The notes below the pieces were generated by a model. It ran no database searches. It saw nothing but the letters and a program-made list of their open reading frames with translations, and was not told the origin of the DNA. Made by a program: the position numbers and the translations under genes. From Nocardiopsis ansamitocini (lineage in GTDB: Bacteria; Actinomycetota; Actinomycetes; Streptosporangiales; Streptosporangiaceae): DNA of 64,000 nucleotides. Shown here piece after piece: positions 45,777-53,059 of the stretch. The DNA lies in the NCBI RefSeq assembly GCF_030268225.1, contig NZ_BSQG01000003.1:406991-470990 (forward strand), written 5' to 3'. Position 1 is the stretch's first letter, and every line of letters begins with the position of its first letter.

Positions 45777-45820
45777 TCCGCTATCGGTGGAAGAGGGGCA
45801 CCAGGTATCCAGATAGCGGA
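45777..45820. other. Inverted repeat in the gap before the SPFH pair
   Basis: In the 446-base gap (45518-45963), which shows no convincing gene, TCCGCTATC (45777-45785) and GATAGCGGA (45812-45820) form a perfect 9-bp pair around 26 bases, with a smaller GGTG/CACC pair inside. It could be an RNA structure or a binding site. Confidence 0.4.
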
Positions 45821-45963
45821 TGGTTACTTTCTCTCCACCTGCATGTCCGGATTCCTGTGGGAAGATTCCAGGACTCTGACCAGGGGCTGCGGAACCGTGC
45901 CGATGCCAGGCACGTCGGAATGGCAGTCACCCCAAGTGCCGGATACCTAAGGAGTCTTCGCCT

Positions 45964-47733
45964 ATGTCCTTTGCGCAGACCGTGCGCGGGGCCGCGGGAG
46001 CGGTCGCCCAGGGGGGCGATCCGCGCCAAGCGGTCACCGACGCCCTCAAGCAGTCCTCGGACGGATTCGGACTCGACCCCGGAGACTTCCTGGCTGCGCG
46101 GGACCAGGGAGCCTCGGTGGGCACCCGCATCGAGCAGCAGACCTCCTCGCTCAGCAACGCGGGAGAGGTCCTCAACCGCAGCAAATTCGAGCAGGACCGG
46201 GGCGGTTCCGTCCACGTCATCTGCCCCATGGTGATCCCGCGCGGCCGTACGCTCGGTGCGGTCGTCCCGGTCGCCCTGCTGACCGTCCTGGGTGTGCTGG
46301 GAACCGCCTTCACCTGGTTCATCCCCAACGCCACCCTGTTGTTCTTCGGCCCGCACTACTGGCTGGTCGTGGTCCTGGTCGGCGTCTTGATGTGGTGGCG
46401 CCAGGGAATGGTGATGATCCCCGAGGGCTGTGAAGCCCTGATCACCAAGTTCGGCAAGTTGGAGGACGTCCACGGCCCCGGCCGGGTCACTCTCTTCAAC
46501 CCCTGGAAGCGTGTCTCCTACATCGTCAACACGACGCGGGAATACCCCTTCAACGCCCCCATCCGTGAAGCACCGACCAAGAGCGGCGTGAATGCCTCGG
46601 TCGACCTCTTTCTGCAGTTCCGTATCCGCGACCCCAAGGAGTTCATCTTCACCCTGGGCGCGGTGCAGGGGTTCCAGGACAAGCTGAACAACGCCATCAG
46701 CGAGACCACGCGCAGCCTCATCTACGACCAGCAGGCATCGGACATCTACGACCTGGTCGGCGAGAACACCGCCCGGTTGTTGGACCAGCTCAACCAGCAG
46801 TTCTCGCCCGCGGTCGAGCTCACCAACGCCAACATCACGCACGCCGAACCCTCCAGCCAGGACTACCGGATGGACCTCGCGGCACCGGAGATGGTGCGGG
46901 TGGCCAAAGAGGCCTACACCTACGAGTACGAGCTTCAGCTGCGCAAAGAGCAGAACGAGGGTGACCTCAACAAGGAACTCGCCTCCCTGAACGAGACCCT
47001 CTCCGCCATCCAGGCCGACATCGCCCAGTACCAGGCGCAGATGGACACCGCTCTCGAACGCGAGACCAACCGCGCCCGCGCGCTCGCCCGTCAGCGCTTC
47101 GTCGAGGCCGAGAGCAGCGCGCACGCCAATGCCGCGCTCCTCGAGGCGCAGGCTCTGGATATTCGTGCCGTCAGCGCCGCAGAGGCTCCCGAGATCCTCA
47201 ACTACCGCTTCCAGCAGGATCTTCTCGACAAGTTGGAATCGGTTGCCGAGAGCCTGCCCCAGGTGGTTCAGATCGGTGCGGCCGACGCGGCGAGCATCAA
47301 CTTCCTGGAGGTGGCCCGCCAGATCATCGGCAGCACCGACGAGCTGCTGTTCTCCGATGCCGACATGGCCGAGGTCCGCGGCCGACTCGCCGACATCTCC
47401 GAGCGCATCTCCTCCCGGGAGGACGAGATCGCGGAACTGTTGGAGGTCGGCGCCACCACCGTCGAGCGCCCCGACCCGGCCGACGCCGCCGACGTCCCTG
47501 GGGCCGACCGGGTCGAAGAGATCCGCCAGTCGGTCGCCGACGACGCCATCGACCAGCGCCTCAACGGGGAGCAGGACGCCCCCCAGGACTCCGGCCCCCA
47601 GGCCCCGGCCGCTCCCTACGGCCAGCCGCTCACCGGCGAGCCGTCCTATCCCGACGCCTTCCCGCCGCCCTCGGGACCGCCCCAGCCATGGCCCAATCCG
47701 GGGCAGACCGGACCCAACACGGGAGGAGAGTAG
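45964..47733 (+). CDS. SPFH (band 7) membrane protein, first of a pair
   Basis: This 589-residue protein has a soluble N-terminus (about 90 residues), two adjacent membrane segments (about 100-145, VVPVALLTVLGVLGTAFTWF and YWLVVVLVGVLMWW), an SPFH domain (about 148-330, MIPEGCEALITKFGKLEDVHGPG...), a long charged coiled coil (about 320-400) and a Pro/Gly-rich tail. The order resembles stomatin/flotillin-type scaffolds that form large rings on membrane microdomains. ATG 45964 follows AAGGAG. It is immediately followed by a second SPFH gene, so they probably form a heteromeric complex like HflK/HflC (inference). Confidence 0.88.
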   Translation: MSFAQTVRGAAGAVAQGGDPRQAVTDALKQSSDGFGLDPGDFLAARDQGASVGTRIEQQTSSLSNAGEVLNRSKFEQDRGGSVHVICPMVIPRGRTLGAVVPVALLTVLGVLGTAFTWFIPNATLLFFGPHYWLVVVLVGVLMWWRQGMVMIPEGCEALITKFGKLEDVHGPGRVTLFNPWKRVSYIVNTTREYPFNAPIREAPTKSGVNASVDLFLQFRIRDPKEFIFTLGAVQGFQDKLNNAISETTRSLIYDQQASDIYDLVGENTARLLDQLNQQFSPAVELTNANITHAEPSSQDYRMDLAAPEMVRVAKEAYTYEYELQLRKEQNEGDLNKELASLNETLSAIQADIAQYQAQMDTALERETNRARALARQRFVEAESSAHANAALLEAQALDIRAVSAAEAPEILNYRFQQDLLDKLESVAESLPQVVQIGAADAASINFLEVARQIIGSTDELLFSDADMAEVRGRLADISERISSREDEIAELLEVGATTVERPDPADAADVPGADRVEEIRQSVADDAIDQRLNGEQDAPQDSGPQAPAAPYGQPLTGEPSYPDAFPPPSGPPQPWPNPGQTGPNTGGE

Positions 47734-49194
47734 ATGAGCCAGCAGACACCGCACGGCCGGGGATCCTCGCACATCAAGGAGTCACTGGCTTCTTGGGGCG
47801 ACATCGCCCGGTTGCTGCGCGGCGGTGACCAAGGGTCCCTCGTGCCCGTCGTCATCCCGCGGGACGGGCGCGGCCTCAAATGGCTCTCCCTGGTATGGAT
47901 CGGTTTCTATCTGATCCTCACCGCACTCTTCGCCGCGGTGTTCGCCGAGACCATCATGGCGCCCGTCGTAGCGATCCCCTCGCTGTTGTTGGGGCTCGCC
48001 TCGATCCTGCTCGGGCTGCTGTGGTGGTGGCGCTCCTCCATCGTGGAGATCGAGCAGGGCACCACGGGCGTCCTCACCAAGTTCGGCAAGGTCGTGGGAG
48101 AGCTGGCCCCCGGACGCCACTACCTGTGGCACCCGTGGGCACGGGTGGACTTCGTGGTGGACACCTCCACCGAGATCCCCTACAACGCGCCGGTCCTGGC
48201 ATGCCCCACGCATGAGAACGTGCCACTGAAGTCGATCGAGTTCTTCCTCAAGTTCAAGATCACCAATGCCACCGCCTTCATCCGCACCATCGGCGCCAGC
48301 AACTTCGACCTGGTGCTGTCCAACGCGGTGCAGGACGCCATCCGCCAGCGCAGCCGGCAGGTGCAGACCGAGAACGCCTTCGATCTGCGCGGTTCCGACG
48401 TGGCCGACATGCAGGGACTGCTGAACCGCCAGCTCAGCCGGTACGGCGTGGAGATCAGGGGGTGCAACATCCCCGACGTCCAGCTGCCCAACCAGTACCA
48501 GCAGCACCTGGCGACCCGGGAACGGGTCTCCAAGGAGCTGGTGGCCTACGAGCAGGAATGGGAGCTCACCCGCAAGCGGCGCATCGACACCCTCCTCATG
48601 GACATCGAGCGTTCCAAGAAGACCCGTGACGCCAAGATCGTCGAGGTCAACGCCGCGCTGAACAAGGCGCGCAAGGACGTCGCCCAGATGCTCGAGGAGC
48701 AGGAGACCGAGGCGCAGCGGGTGCGCTACGAGATCGAGACGCAGGGGCGGGCCGACCTGGTCGCCGCCAGCAACGAGGCCAAGGCGCAGGGCCGCCTCGC
48801 CACCTCCTACCGCGACAACCGCGCCGTGCTGCAGTACGAGCTCGCGCGGCGTCGGCTGGACGTCGGAGCCAAGCTCGCCGAGAGTGCACCCACTCCGGTC
48901 GTGGTGCGGACCGACGCCGGTTCGGGTGACACCTCGGCGCTGTCCACGCTCCTGTTGGCCCAGTTGCTCCCCACCCTGGGGGAGGGGAAGAAGCGGTCGG
49001 GCGCCAAGAACGCGGCCAAGCTGGTCGCCTCGGCGGAGTCCTCCGACGTCTTCCAGCAGGTCCAGGGGGCGGTGGGTTCGGCGGCTCAGCGTCAGCAGCA
49101 GCTCCAGGAGCAGTACACCAAGGAGCAGCAGCAGGCGATGCAGCAGCAGTTCCAGCAGGGCGAGGGCTACGGCCGCAAGAACAACCGCCGCTGA
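47734..49194 (+). CDS. SPFH (band 7) membrane protein, second of a pair
   Basis: This is a 486-residue paralogue of the upstream protein. It starts directly after its stop codon, so translation is coupled. Two membrane segments (about 50-105, LSLVWIGFYLILTALFAAVF, IPSLLLGLASILLGLLWWW) precede an SPFH domain (VEIEQGTTGVLTKFGKVVGELAPG...). Then comes a coiled coil (about 270-375, RKRRIDTLLMDIERSKKTRDA), and the C-terminus is Gln-rich (QRQQQLQEQ, QQQAMQQQFQQ). Both proteins share the FGKxx...PG entry to the SPFH fold but differ in tails, consistent with two kinds of subunit in one assembly. Confidence 0.88.
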   Translation: MSQQTPHGRGSSHIKESLASWGDIARLLRGGDQGSLVPVVIPRDGRGLKWLSLVWIGFYLILTALFAAVFAETIMAPVVAIPSLLLGLASILLGLLWWWRSSIVEIEQGTTGVLTKFGKVVGELAPGRHYLWHPWARVDFVVDTSTEIPYNAPVLACPTHENVPLKSIEFFLKFKITNATAFIRTIGASNFDLVLSNAVQDAIRQRSRQVQTENAFDLRGSDVADMQGLLNRQLSRYGVEIRGCNIPDVQLPNQYQQHLATRERVSKELVAYEQEWELTRKRRIDTLLMDIERSKKTRDAKIVEVNAALNKARKDVAQMLEEQETEAQRVRYEIETQGRADLVAASNEAKAQGRLATSYRDNRAVLQYELARRRLDVGAKLAESAPTPVVVRTDAGSGDTSALSTLLLAQLLPTLGEGKKRSGAKNAAKLVASAESSDVFQQVQGAVGSAAQRQQQLQEQYTKEQQQAMQQQFQQGEGYGRKNNRR

Positions 49195-49224
49195 CCTTCG
49201 CAAGCCGCAGTTCGACCGTTGCAC

Positions 49225-49257
49225 AAGGAGGGGGACCCCAGTGGGGTCCCCCTCCTT
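49225..49257. terminator. Bidirectional terminator after the SPFH pair
   Basis: A 15-bp perfect stem, AAGGAGGGGGACCCC and GGGGTCCCCCTCCTT, with loop AGT is followed by CCTTCTT. It serves the convergent genes on both sides. Confidence 0.9.
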
Positions 49258-49274
49258 CCTTCTTGCCCGGGGGA

Positions 49275-49466
49275 TCAGGTGGCGCGTGTCAGTTCCTGAT
49301 AGCCGCCGTCGATGTCCACTCCGTGCCTGGCGGCGATCTCCACCAGGTCCTCGATCTCCCCGGCCTGGCCGATCACCAGTTCTTCGTCGCCGCTGCGGTG
49401 GGCCCGGCGAAGGGACTCCACCGCGTCGTGGATGCGTAGGTGGAGCGTGCGCATGAATTCAGCCAT
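49275..49466 (-). CDS. Small helical hypothetical protein
   Basis: This is a 63-residue acidic protein with predicted helices (RTLHLRIHDAVESLRRAH, EELVIGQAGEIEDLVEIA). It starts at ATG 49466. It converges on the SPFH pair across a shared terminator. It has the look of a small conserved actinobacterial protein but no known function. Confidence 0.6.
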   Translation of the reverse strand: MAEFMRTLHLRIHDAVESLRRAHRSGDEELVIGQAGEIEDLVEIAARHGVDIDGGYQELTRAT

Positions 49467-49548
49467 CGTCTTCCCCGTCCGTCCCGACCCGATGTCCTCT
49501 ATGTACCCTTCGCCGGTTAAGGGAAGGTGAGGAGGCGGCGGACGTCGC

Positions 49549-50340
49549 TCACCCCGCTGCGAGGAAATCCCCGGTCACCTCGGCCAGTCGTTCGTGCGCC
49601 AGCGCGGTGGAGATGTCGGCGGTGTTGTCCCTCGCCTGGGGGCCGTAGGCCCCGAACTGGGCGTGGTTCATCCCCGCAATGGTGGCCGTCTCGGCACCCG
49701 GGGGAAGGTTCGCGCGGTTGGCGGTCACCTTCTCCGGGGTCGACAGTCCGTCCCGTCCCCCGCCCACCGACAGCACGCGCAGATCCGTTCGGCCGGCAAG
49801 GTGCGCACCTTCGGTCGCGTAGGAGCCCCAGAGCACCAACCCCGCGGCATCGACACCGGGGGAACCACCACCGAGGTAGGAGGCCGCCATCGCCCCGCCC
49901 AGGGAATGGCCACCGACGTACCAGGTGGCGACCTCCGGTGCGGCTGTCACCGCGCTGTCGGCCCGGTTCACGTCCAGCACCGCCAGGTTGAGACGGAGCT
50001 CGGGCAGGACCACGGTCACCCCGGTCGCGGCGGTGATCGGCGCCCACGCGGCCACGTAGGCGTCCGGTTCCACGCGTGCCCCCGGATAGAAGACGACACC
50101 GGTGTCCGAGTTCCCTGCGGTCGGCGTGATCACGACGGCGTCCGCGAGCCGCTCCACCGCGACCCCGGAGAGCTCCTCGGCCGCTCGCAGCGGTGCGGGC
50201 TCGGCGCGATAGGGGGAGCAGGCCCACCAGGTGAACGCGAGGGCCGCAACGAGAAGGAGGGCGACCGCGGCCGCCGCCGTACGCCAGAGCAGCGTCCGGA
50301 CCCGCGGGCGGGGCCTCCCCGCACCCCGCTCGGCGTCCAT
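49549..50340 (-). CDS. Membrane-anchored alpha/beta hydrolase
   Basis: This 263-residue protein has an N-terminal membrane segment (about residues 18-38, TAAAAVALLLVAALAFTWW), then an alpha/beta hydrolase fold. The nucleophile elbow is GGHSLGGAMAA, the acid is probably in VGGGRDGLST and the His in GMNHAQFGAYG. GVVFYPGARVEP is the first strand-turn. It likely faces outward as a membrane-bound esterase or lipase-like enzyme. It overlaps the upstream membrane gene by one base, suggesting an operon with it. Substrate unknown. Confidence 0.85.
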   Translation of the reverse strand: MDAERGAGRPRPRVRTLLWRTAAAAVALLLVAALAFTWWACSPYRAEPAPLRAAEELSGVAVERLADAVVITPTAGNSDTGVVFYPGARVEPDAYVAAWAPITAATGVTVVLPELRLNLAVLDVNRADSAVTAAPEVATWYVGGHSLGGAMAASYLGGGSPGVDAAGLVLWGSYATEGAHLAGRTDLRVLSVGGGRDGLSTPEKVTANRANLPPGAETATIAGMNHAQFGAYGPQARDNTADISTALAHERLAEVTGDFLAAG

Positions 50341-51029
50341 CAGTAGCTGGTCCAGGAGTACCAGGGGCCGAAGACGTGCTCGTAGACCAGGCCGCGGTGG
50401 CCCGGGACGAAGACGTCGGTCGGCAGCGGGTCCGGACTGTAGGCCAGACCGGACTCGCGGAACAGGCCCGCGTCCTCGACGGTGAACAGCGTGACGCCCT
50501 CATTGAACGAGGCCGACTCCAATGGGTAGAACCCGAACCACTCACCGTTCAACGGTGTGGAGTCGGTGTCGTCCACCAGGGTCCGCGCCTGCATCAGGTC
50601 CTCACTGGAAGCCTCGACCCGCGCCTGCAAAGGGGCGTCGGTCAGGGACAGCGCGATCGCGGCCGCCGCGATCAGCGGAGGAGTGGTCCAGCGCAGCCAG
50701 TGCCGTCGGATGATCGGTCGGGCGATGGACAGTGCCATGCCCAATCGCAGCGCACCCATCGCGGCCAGCAGGCCACCGCCCCCCATGCCGATCACGAAAC
50801 TGGGCAGGTGGCCGCCGGGCACACTGTCCTCGTACAGCAGAACCAGTGCAACGATCACGCAGCAGGACAGGTAGAGACGGCCCGGCGGGCGCGAGGCCCA
50901 GGAGATGAGCCGCTGACCGACAGTCGGTTTCCGGGCGATCTCGATGAGTTTGGCGACCGAGTCCTCGTCCGCTGTCGAGGTTTCTCCGGTCTGCGGAGTA
51001 CCAACGGGTCCGGGACTGGCGGCGGACAT
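50340..51029 (-). CDS. Hypothetical membrane protein
   Basis: This is a 229-residue protein with three or four hydrophobic segments between residues about 50 and 130 (LYLSCCVIVALVLLY, FVIGMGGGGLLAAMGALRLGM, WTTPPLIAAAAIALSL). A non-membrane C-terminal domain follows, with NGEWFGFYPLESASF and GLVYEHVFGPWYSWTSY. No family is recognised. It is translationally linked (one-base overlap) to the hydrolase downstream. Confidence 0.7.
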   Translation of the reverse strand: MSAASPGPVGTPQTGETSTADEDSVAKLIEIARKPTVGQRLISWASRPPGRLYLSCCVIVALVLLYEDSVPGGHLPSFVIGMGGGGLLAAMGALRLGMALSIARPIIRRHWLRWTTPPLIAAAAIALSLTDAPLQARVEASSEDLMQARTLVDDTDSTPLNGEWFGFYPLESASFNEGVTLFTVEDAGLFRESGLAYSPDPLPTDVFVPGHRGLVYEHVFGPWYSWTSY

Positions 51030-51081
51030 GAGGAAGCCCCCAACAAAGAGATTACGACGACGACAGTGACCAGGTCGGCTG

Positions 51082-51648
51082 CTAAGTGGGTCGGGGCGCG
51101 GTTGACGCGCGCGACGGCCGCCTCGTAGTGACCTGCTCCTCAGAATAAGGGAGTGGCGGGGCTTGGTCGGGCCGCTTGGCCGATCCGCCGGTGCCTTCCC
51201 GGTCCTCGGAGCGGGCCGGGCCGCCTCGTCGGCCGAACAACCAGCGATCCATGGTGACCCGTCCGGGATTCACCGCGACAAGCACACTGAGCAGTGCCGT
51301 TGTCATTACATAAGGATGTTCTGCGGCGATGGGGAGCAGGTCCTTGGCGGGAGGGAGCGCGTCGTCGGATGCTCCGAGTAAAAGGGCTCCGCCCATGGCA
51401 ATCGCCACGCTGATTCCGGCGATCGGTGTCAGCAATCCGACAGTGATCGCGACCCCGCCGGAGAGCTCCAGGTAGGGCAACGCCTGTGCGACCACCTCGG
51501 GCAGCGGCATCCCCGCGTCCGGCCCCACGGCCGCCGTGGTCGGATCCGCCGGCAGTCTCAGCAGCGCGTGCGCGGCGAGAATCGCTCCCAGGCCCATCCG
51601 CGCGGCCAGCGCGGCGGCGTCGTACAGCGCCATACGGGTCACGCCCAT
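51082..51648 (-). CDS. DoxX family membrane protein
   Basis: This is a 188-residue protein with four predicted membrane helices (about residues 8-25, 50-75, 75-95, 110-130) and the DoxX-like [26 protein letters not shown], followed by a cytoplasmic basic tail. ATG 51648 is preceded by GAGG. DoxX proteins are small quinone- or redox-linked membrane proteins; a specific role is not evident. It may share transcription with the two genes downstream. Confidence 0.85.
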   Translation of the reverse strand: MGVTRMALYDAAALAARMGLGAILAAHALLRLPADPTTAAVGPDAGMPLPEVVAQALPYLELSGGVAITVGLLTPIAGISVAIAMGGALLLGASDDALPPAKDLLPIAAEHPYVMTTALLSVLVAVNPGRVTMDRWLFGRRGGPARSEDREGTGGSAKRPDQAPPLPYSEEQVTTRRPSRASTAPRPT

Positions 51649-52025
51649 CTCGGCCTCATATCGGTTCGCTCAGGTCAAGGTGAGACCGAAGTTACCCAAA
51701 GTAATGGACGGTTCCTCTGTGTCACACGCGGTACTTGTCGGAAAACCGCAACGGGAGCGCGCAAGCGGCGAACCGTCCGGGATGCGCGACGCGTTGGTCA
51801 TGGGGACGAGCGAAAAAGCAGCAGACGCAGAGCTTCGTTGCTTGGTGCACGCCCCACGCGAACGGGCACCGACTACGACGACGTCCTCGCGGAGGGAGCT
51901 GGTGGAGCGGATCAGCGACGAAGTCGATCAGCTCATCGACCTCCGGTCGAAGCGGTACCACGCGTCCTTTGCCGGCAGGGCGGAGCCGGCCGAGTGGTGG
52001 GGGCGCATCCGCGTAGACGATCGCG

Positions 52026-52199
52026 GTGGCCGCGCTCAGTACCTGGTTCGGCGGTTTCGTCTCCGTTGCGGCCCTTGCCGGGGCCTTCGTCCGCGAAACG
52101 GTTTCCTTCCTTGCGGTAGTGGCCCTGACCTGGTTCATGGGCGCGGAGGTGGACGTCGCCTACGCCCTCTACCGGGACCTGGCGGTGCGCGGGCAGTGA
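52026..52199 (+). CDS. Small membrane protein, possibly the 3' part of a frameshifted gene
   Basis: From GTG 52026 to the stop at 52199 the frame encodes 57 residues with a clear membrane stretch ([27 protein letters not shown]) and end [10 protein letters not shown]. The 5' neighbour in another frame (from ATG 51800: [34 protein letters not shown]) also looks protein-like and has no stop of its own before rnhB. Joining the two would need a frame change near 52014-52026. So this is either a short real gene or the end of a frameshifted one of about 132 residues. Confidence 0.35.
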   Translation: MAALSTWFGGFVSVAALAGAFVRETVSFLAVVALTWFMGAEVDVAYALYRDLAVRGQ

Positions 52200-52206
52200 T
52201 CGGCAC

Positions 52207-52212
52207 TACTCT
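52207..52212 (+). promoter_or_regulatory. Probable -10 of rnhB (leaderless)
   Basis: TACTCT ends seven bases before the ATG at 52220 and there is no ribosome binding site. Transcription would begin at the start codon. Confidence 0.45.
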
Positions 52213-52219
52213 TGGCCGG

Positions 52220-52921
52220 ATGGCAGACCTTTCCCGCCCGGCTCGCAGCCGGGTCGCCCCGCCGACCTACGAGCTCGAGCGAGAGCTGACCGAGCACGGC
52301 GCCACGTTGATCGCCGGAGTGGACGAGGTCGGACGGGGAGCCTGGGCCGGCCCGGTCCTTGTCTGTGCCGCCGTCACCGATGGTTCGCCCGCACCCGCGG
52401 GGCTCACCGACTCCAAGCGGCTCAGCCCCAAGCGCCGGGTGGCGATGGCCGACCTCGTACGCCCCTGGGTCCGCGACCACGCCTTCGGCCGGGCCGAACC
52501 CGCTGAGATCGACGAGTTCGGTATGACCGAGTCGTTGCGCCTGGCCGCCACCCGGGCACTCAACGGTCTCGCCGAGCGGCCCGACAGCGTCATCCTGGAC
52601 GGCAAGCACGACTTTCTCGGCCGCCCGTGGCAGGTGCGCACCCAGATCAAGGCCGACCTCACCTGTGTGACCGTCGCGGCTGCCTCGGTCCTGGCGAAAG
52701 TGGAGCGCGACACGATGATGGCGGCCCTGGACGAGGAGTACCCGGGGTATGGTTTCGCGAGCGCGGCCGGTTATCCCTCCCCCCTCCACCGCGCCACCCT
52801 CGCCGATCTCGGTCCGACCCCGTACCACCGGATGTCGTGGGCCTATCTCGATGACCTGCCCAAATGGCAACACCTGCGCACCTTCCGGTCTGCGCCGGGC
52901 GGCCAGCTGAGCCTGCTCTAG
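52220..52921 (+). CDS. rnhB: Ribonuclease HII
   Basis: This 233-residue enzyme removes RNA from RNA-DNA hybrids and misincorporated ribonucleotides. The catalytic Asp-Glu is in [14 protein letters not shown] (about 33-46), the third acid in [10 protein letters not shown] and the fourth in [27 protein letters not shown] is the usual C-terminal block. ATG 52220 is chosen; the same frame runs open far upstream but without RNase HII similarity. Length is normal. Confidence 0.95.
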   Translation: MADLSRPARSRVAPPTYELERELTEHGATLIAGVDEVGRGAWAGPVLVCAAVTDGSPAPAGLTDSKRLSPKRRVAMADLVRPWVRDHAFGRAEPAEIDEFGMTESLRLAATRALNGLAERPDSVILDGKHDFLGRPWQVRTQIKADLTCVTVAAASVLAKVERDTMMAALDEEYPGYGFASAAGYPSPLHRATLADLGPTPYHRMSWAYLDDLPKWQHLRTFRSAPGGQLSLL

Positions 52922-53059
52922 ACCGCGGTCCGCCACGCGACACGCGGGGCACTCCTTACGAAACCCGCTTCGCAGGCGGCAGTATGGGATCAACACGAAC
53001 TGCCGTATCCGTGCGGCACCTCGGGGGCCGACAAGCGAAAGACACGAGGGGGCAGCCAA

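Noticed and set aside
51536-52219. N-terminal extension of RNase HII
   Set aside because: RNase HII similarity begins at 52220, which has its own -10 box. The upstream frame belongs at most to another small gene.
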